Below are positions 6,049-9,520 of a DNA stretch of 9,520 bases, piece by piece. The stretch is from assembly GCA_007121375.1 (NCBI GenBank), contig SKLX01000199.1, positions 1-9,520 of the forward strand, given 5' to 3'. Origin of the DNA: Bacillota bacterium. Lineage in GTDB: Bacteria > Bacillota > Dethiobacteria > SKNC01. Every line of letters starts with the position of its first letter. Position 1 is the first letter of the stretch. Made by a program: the position numbers and the translations under genes. The notes beneath the pieces are model-generated. The model worked only from the letters and a program-made list of their open reading frames with translations, ran no database searches and had not been told where the DNA came from.

Positions 6049-6058
6049 TGCACTAAAA

Positions 6059-6958
6059 TTGCTGGAAATAAGATTTCACGGCAGGGGCGGCCAGGGAGCC
6101 GTTACTTCTGCAGAGCTCCTGGCCCAGGCAGCCATAAAGGAAGGTAAATATGCCCGAGCCTTCCCCAGCTTTGGGCCGGAAAGGCGGGGAGCACCCGTAT
6201 CCGCCTTTTGCCGCCTGGATGAAAAACCCATAAACTTGAGAACAGTAATAAAAAACCCCCATGTAGTTGTAGTCCTGGACCCCTCCCTCTATGAGGTGGT
6301 TGATGTAACCGGCGGCCTGAGGGAAAGAGGGCACCTGGTTATAAACACCAGTAAAGATCCCCGGGCCTTTTTTTCCGGAAACCTGGGGGGATTGGCAGCC
6401 GTTAACGCCAGCCTCATAGCCCAGGAAATTCTAAAACGCCCCATCACCAACACAGTCATGCTGGGGGCCCTGGTGAGGATGCTCCCCCTGGTTGAACTGG
6501 AATCCCTGGCCCAGGCCCTGGAAGAGCGCTTTAATGAAAAAATCGCTCAAAAAAATATCCAGGCACTGAAAAGATCCTACCAGGAAACCCTTATCCTGAC
6601 CCCTGAAGATCATGTAGAAAGGGAAGGCAAAGGGGAATCAGGGGAGGCAGGAGATGCAAGAATAACAGGGGAAAAAGACCGGGATTATTCCTGGAAGGAA
6701 CTTCCCCCCGGATGTATTGTAGAACCGGGGAGCACCAGGAAAAACCTGACGGGGGACTGGAGGTCCCGCTACCCCCTTCTTAACAGGGAAAGATGTATAA
6801 AATGCGGCCTTTGCTGGATTTACTGTCCCGATGCCTCCCTCATCAGGAAGGGAGACGGGTTTTATGGAGTAGATCTAAACTACTGCAAGGGCTGCGGTAT
6901 CTGCGCCCGGGAGTGCCCTGCCGGCGCAATCCTTATGGAAAAGGAGCTGGAAGGATAA
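6059..6958 (+). CDS. porGD: Pyruvate:ferredoxin oxidoreductase, fused gamma and delta subunits
   Basis: A 299-residue fusion of two subunits that are separate proteins in many archaea and Thermotoga. Residues 1-180 are the gamma domain, with the glycine motif GRGGQG (8-13) and SFGPERRGAPV (37-47). A charged, probably flexible linker spans about 183-208. Residues 210-299 are the delta ferredoxin, with the signature TGDWRSRYP (231-239) and two [4Fe-4S] sets: C246/249/252/256 and C276/279/282/286. The subunit carries electrons from the TPP-bound intermediate on PorAB to external ferredoxin. The start is TTG, about 138 nt downstream of the predicted transcription start. The TAA stop overlaps the porA ATG by 1 nt. 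Pyruvate is the likely substrate from the companion PorA; gamma/delta alone does not separate pyruvate from other 2-oxoacids. Confidence 0.93.
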   Translation: MLEIRFHGRGGQGAVTSAELLAQAAIKEGKYARAFPSFGPERRGAPVSAFCRLDEKPINLRTVIKNPHVVVVLDPSLYEVVDVTGGLRERGHLVINTSKDPRAFFSGNLGGLAAVNASLIAQEILKRPITNTVMLGALVRMLPLVELESLAQALEERFNEKIAQKNIQALKRSYQETLILTPEDHVEREGKGESGEAGDARITGEKDRDYSWKELPPGCIVEPGSTRKNLTGDWRSRYPLLNRERCIKCGLCWIYCPDASLIRKGDGFYGVDLNYCKGCGICARECPAGAILMEKELEG

Positions 6959-8118
6959 TGGGAAAAACTAGAGGCATGGAAGTATCCATAGCTGCTGCTG
7001 AAGCAGTTAAACAGGCAGATGTTGATGTAATCTCTGCATACCCCATAACCCCCCAGACCCACATAGTAGAAAAATTATCGGAATTTGTAGCTAACGGTCA
7101 GCTGGAGGCGGAATATGTAACGGTAGAGTCAGAGCATTCCGCCATGAGCCTTTGTATAGGCAGTCAGGCTGCCGGGGCCAGAACCTTTACCTCCACCAGT
7201 TCCCAGGGGTTGGCCCTTATGAGTGAACTGGTCCCCATAGCCTCTGCCTTAAGGCTTCCCATGGTCATTTACCTGGTAAACCGCTCCCTTTCCGCACCCC
7301 TATCCATCTGGAACGACCACAGCGATGTTATGTCCATAAGGGACAGCGGATGTATCCAGCTTTTTGTAAAAGACGGGCAGGAGGTTTATGACCACCTTTT
7401 TATTGCTTACCGGGCAGCTGAAAAGCAGGAGGTCCTCCTGCCGGTAATAGTTAACCTGGACGGTTTTCTCCTGTCCCATACCTTTGAACCCGTAGAAGTT
7501 ATGGAGGAGGAAAGGATAAGGCAATACCTGCCTCCTTACCGGCCCCTTTACACCCTTAACCCGGATAAACCCATAACCATGGGTGCCTTTGCTCCCCCTT
7601 CCCTCTTTACAGAGGCTAAAAAAGCCCATGATGAGACCCTTAAAGCTTCTCATCCCTACCTGGAAAAGGCCTGGGAAGAATGGGCTGTGATCAGCGGCCG
7701 CAGGTACCGACCCGTGGAAGAATTTAATGCCCGGGGAGCAGAAACCATTATGATAACCATGGGAAGTCTAAGTGAAACGGCCCGGGAAGGGGTAAAAATT
7801 CTCCGGGAAAAGGGACAGAACATTGGCCTGCTGGAACTTCGCCAGTGGCGCCCCTTCCCCCAGGAAGAATTCCGGCAAGGGGTAAAAGGGGTCCGAAGGC
7901 TTGTGGTCATAGACAGGGCTGTATCACCAGGGAGCACTGGAGGGCCGGTGGCATCAGAAATATGTTCCGCCCTCTACGGAATGGAAGACCAGCCTTCCCT
8001 GGAAAACTATGTTGCCGGTCTGGGGGGAAGGGATGTAACCGTGGAGGATTTCCTTAACATGGCCGCTCCCCCTTCCCGGGAAAAGAAATATGCCTTCAGT
8101 ATACACGGCGCCAGGTAA
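6958..8118 (+). CDS. porA: Pyruvate:ferredoxin oxidoreductase alpha subunit
   Basis: A 386-residue PorA, normal length for the alpha subunit, which pairs with PorB to form the TPP active site that converts pyruvate and CoA to acetyl-CoA and CO2. Key segments are SAYPITPQT (26-34), VESEHSAMS (56-64, containing the Glu expected to activate TPP), TSTSSQGLALMSE (78-90) and NRSLSAPLSIWNDHSD (108-123), the last typical of pyruvate-specific enzymes. LRQWRPFP (294-301) and the C-terminal GGRDVT (356-361) complete the family pattern. The frame is open further upstream, to 6793, but the ATG at 6958 matches the family N-terminus, overlaps the porGD stop as TAATG and follows AAGGAG at 6941-6946. It acts in the cytoplasm with the neighbouring subunits. 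Confidence 0.95.
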   Translation: MGKTRGMEVSIAAAEAVKQADVDVISAYPITPQTHIVEKLSEFVANGQLEAEYVTVESEHSAMSLCIGSQAAGARTFTSTSSQGLALMSELVPIASALRLPMVIYLVNRSLSAPLSIWNDHSDVMSIRDSGCIQLFVKDGQEVYDHLFIAYRAAEKQEVLLPVIVNLDGFLLSHTFEPVEVMEEERIRQYLPPYRPLYTLNPDKPITMGAFAPPSLFTEAKKAHDETLKASHPYLEKAWEEWAVISGRRYRPVEEFNARGAETIMITMGSLSETAREGVKILREKGQNIGLLELRQWRPFPQEEFRQGVKGVRRLVVIDRAVSPGSTGGPVASEICSALYGMEDQPSLENYVAGLGGRDVTVEDFLNMAAPPSREKKYAFSIHGAR

Positions 8119-8142
8119 AAAAGAAAAGAAAGGGTTGGTAAC

Positions 8143-9123
8143 ATGAGCAGGGGAAATATGTTTGCTGTAAAGACATTAACGGACAGGGAATACTTGGCTC
8201 CCGGCCACCGGGGCTGTTCCGGCTGCGGCCAGGCGGTAGCTGTGCGCATGGTCCATAAAGCCCTGGGCCAAAGGATAGTGGTAGCCTGTGCTACAGGCTG
8301 CATGGAAGTAATTTCCTCCCCCTTCCCCCAGAGTTCCTGGGAAATGCCCTGGATCCACGTGGCCTTCGAAAATGCCGCCGCCGTGGCCAGCGGCATTGAG
8401 GCAGGGCTGAAAGCCTTACGCCATAAGGGGAAAATTGATAACCGAAAAATAAAGGTGGTGGCCATGGCTGGAGATGGAGGAACTGCCGATATTGGACTTC
8501 AGGCCCTGTCGGGGGCCCTGGAGCGGGGCCACGATTTTTTGTATATCTGTTATGACAATGAAGCCTATATGAATACTGGAGTGCAGAGGTCCTCTTCCAC
8601 TCCCTATGGCGCTTCCACCATGACAACTCCTGCCGGGAGGATCCAGAAGGGCCAGGCTACCTGGAAAAAGAACATGATGGAGATCGTGGCAGCCCACCAT
8701 ATTCCTTATGCGGCCACGGCCTCCCCCAGCTACCCCATGGACCTGTTGGGAAAAGTTAAGAAGGGGGCGGAAATAAAGGGCCCTGCTTACCTTCATATCT
8801 TAAGCCCCTGCCCTCCTGGCTGGGGAATAGAAGCAGAAGATACCATCGGCCTGGGCCGGCTGGCAGTAGAAACAGGAGCTTTTCCCCTTTATGAACAGGA
8901 AGAGGGAAAGATCCGGTTAAGCCTGGATTTTGACAAGTTAATACCCCTGGAAAAATACCTGAAAGGCCAGGGCAGGTTCCGGGGTATAGACCAGGAAAGA
9001 ATGGATTATATGCAGGAAAGGGTCCTGGAAATGTGGCAGGACCTGAAAAGGAAAGCTGGCTTAAGGGAATTAAGACCGTCCCGATTTAGAAAGGAGGGGG
9101 TTAAATGGATAAGGACTTCTTAA
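8143..9123 (+). CDS. porB: Pyruvate:ferredoxin oxidoreductase beta subunit
   Basis: A 326-residue PorB, the TPP-binding subunit that also holds the proximal [4Fe-4S] cluster. Likely ligands are C25 and C28 (GCSGCGQ), C53 (CATGC) and C223 (SPCPPGW). The TPP motif starts at GDGGTADIG (110-118) and ends near YDNEAYMNTGVQRS (137-150). It starts 24 nt after porA. The ribosome binding site before ATG 8143 is weak (GGGTTGG). A second ATG at 8158 has AGGGG 5 nt upstream and gives an equally plausible start, MFAVKTLTDRE, so the N-terminus is uncertain by five residues. The last 19 nt overlap the next gene. Residues after about 305 form a short basic tail that may be dispensable. Confidence 0.95.
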   Translation: MSRGNMFAVKTLTDREYLAPGHRGCSGCGQAVAVRMVHKALGQRIVVACATGCMEVISSPFPQSSWEMPWIHVAFENAAAVASGIEAGLKALRHKGKIDNRKIKVVAMAGDGGTADIGLQALSGALERGHDFLYICYDNEAYMNTGVQRSSSTPYGASTMTTPAGRIQKGQATWKKNMMEIVAAHHIPYAATASPSYPMDLLGKVKKGAEIKGPAYLHILSPCPPGWGIEAEDTIGLGRLAVETGAFPLYEQEEGKIRLSLDFDKLIPLEKYLKGQGRFRGIDQERMDYMQERVLEMWQDLKRKAGLRELRPSRFRKEGVKWIRTS

Positions 9124-9520
9124 ACAGGATTATTAAGAAATACAGGGGAGATCCCGGTGAAATCCTGGAAATGCTCCTGGATATCCAGGAAGAAGAAAAA
9201 TACCTGCCCCGAAAGGCTTTAAACTACCTGGCGGAAAAGCTCAACCTTCCCCTAGCCAAAATATACCGCCTGGCAGAATTCTATGAAAGCTTAAGTTTAA
9301 AACCCCAGGGCCACTGCCAGATTAACGTTTGTGCCGGCACCGCCTGCCATGTGAGGGGAGCTTCCAATATCCTGGAGGAATTTGAACACCAGCTGGGAAT
9401 CAAGGCGGGCCAGGTGACCCCCGATTTGAATTTCGGCTTGAAAAAAGTTAATTGTGTGGGCACCTGTGCCCTGGGACCGGTAGTAACGATCCAGGACCGC
9501 TACCTGGGAAACATGTCCCC
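9105..9520 (+). CDS. nuoE: NuoE/HydC-like [2Fe-2S] thioredoxin-fold subunit (partial)
   Basis: A gene cut by the window edge, with 138 complete residues visible out of a usual 150-170. It matches the 24-kDa subunit of complex I and the small subunits of NAD(P)-linked hydrogenases (HydC, HndA). A helical N-terminus (about 1-65) is followed by a thioredoxin-like [2Fe-2S] domain with ligands C76 and C81 (CAGTAC, then HVRG) and C117 and C121 (CVGTCALGP). ATG 9105 follows AAGGAGGGGG (9091-9100) and overlaps the porB end by 19 nt, so it is translated with por. These subunits almost always work with a NuoF-like flavoprotein that binds NAD(P)H; one is expected just beyond the window. Here the protein probably connects pyruvate oxidation to NAD(H), or belongs to a separate NADH/ferredoxin enzyme in the same transcript. 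Confidence 0.9.
   Translation, partial: MDKDFLNRIIKKYRGDPGEILEMLLDIQEEEKYLPRKALNYLAEKLNLPLAKIYRLAEFYESLSLKPQGHCQINVCAGTACHVRGASNILEEFEHQLGIKAGQVTPDLNFGLKKVNCVGTCALGPVVTIQDRYLGNMS

Larger units (their letters stand above)
5658..6058. other. AT-rich divergent intergenic region
   Basis: These 401 bases separate the minus-strand B12-sensor operon from the plus-strand por operon. No ordinary-length gene is visible. The region contains a strong plus-strand promoter (5886-5914), a hairpin with a U-rich tail on the minus strand (5790-5823), ATRCTCC-type repeats (5843, 5879, 5891 and the inverted copy at 5942), a 34-codon plus-strand ORF (5938-6042), and an 84-codon stop-free minus-strand frame (5720-5971) that has no ATG. 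No convincing minus-strand -35/-10 pair was found for the sensor operon. Confidence 0.8.

Noticed and set aside
5658..6058. Cobalamin riboswitch in the sensor leader
   Set aside because: Only a GCCAC fragment is present. The long conserved B12-box architecture is not visible.
6793..6957. Upstream extension of porA to an ATG at 6793
   Set aside because: It overlaps the ferredoxin clusters of PorGD in another frame. The family N-terminus and the TAATG coupling point to 6958.
8007..8465. 152-codon minus-strand open frame
   Set aside because: It is antisense to the porA/porB junction, both of which are well supported.
1..9520. CRISPR arrays, tRNA/rRNA genes, insertion sequences or prophage genes
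   Set aside because: I saw no regularly spaced repeats, RNA gene signatures, transposase motifs or terminal inverted repeats. Gene content looks like ordinary chromosomal metabolism and signalling.

Overview
The window looks like a chromosomal segment of an anaerobic, probably thermophilic or moderately thermophilic, low-to-mid GC bacterium of the Clostridia type (Moorella/Peptococcaceae-like). This is inferred from a tungsten-type aldehyde:ferredoxin oxidoreductase, a four-subunit-type pyruvate:ferredoxin oxidoreductase, strong GGAGG ribosome binding sites, frequent TTG/GTG starts, and purine-rich coding strands that favour AGG/AGA and ATA codons. I cannot name a species.

Layout from left to right. 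Positions 1-72 hold the Lys/Glu-rich 3' end of a plus-strand gene. A bidirectional hairpin terminator (71-101) follows and is shared with a minus-strand pair (103-2285): a polyferredoxin with four [4Fe-4S] clusters and an AOR-family tungsten enzyme, with stop and start overlapping as TAATG. Divergent from this pair is a plus-strand HIT-family nucleotide hydrolase/transferase (2391-2774). It meets, tail to tail with no spacer, a minus-strand three-gene operon (5657 down to 2775): a cobalamin-binding sensor with the residue pattern of CarH-type B12 photoreceptors, a PAS-like/coiled-coil/GGDEF diguanylate cyclase, and an inositol-monophosphatase-family phosphatase.

A 401-base AT-rich intergenic region (5658-6058) separates that operon from the divergent plus-strand por operon. 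It holds a near-consensus sigma-A-type promoter for por (TTGACA, 17 bp, TACAAT), a hairpin with a U-rich tail on the minus strand, repeated ATRCTCC elements, and candidate small ORFs on both strands.

The por operon (6059 onward) encodes a PorG-PorD fusion, PorA, PorB and then a NuoE/HydC-like [2Fe-2S] protein cut by the window edge. The genes are very tightly packed (1-nt overlap, 24-nt gap, 19-nt overlap). PorGDAB should oxidise pyruvate with CoA to acetyl-CoA and CO2 and reduce ferredoxin, or run in reverse. The NuoE-like gene suggests that this oxidoreductase is wired to an NAD(H)-linked module. The AOR plus polyferredoxin at the other end is a second low-potential aldehyde/acid redox unit.

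The most interesting element is the co-transcribed B12-sensor/diguanylate-cyclase pair. It suggests that light, adenosylcobalamin or a related cue is converted into c-di-GMP signalling in an anaerobe. The sensor has no recognisable DNA-binding domain.
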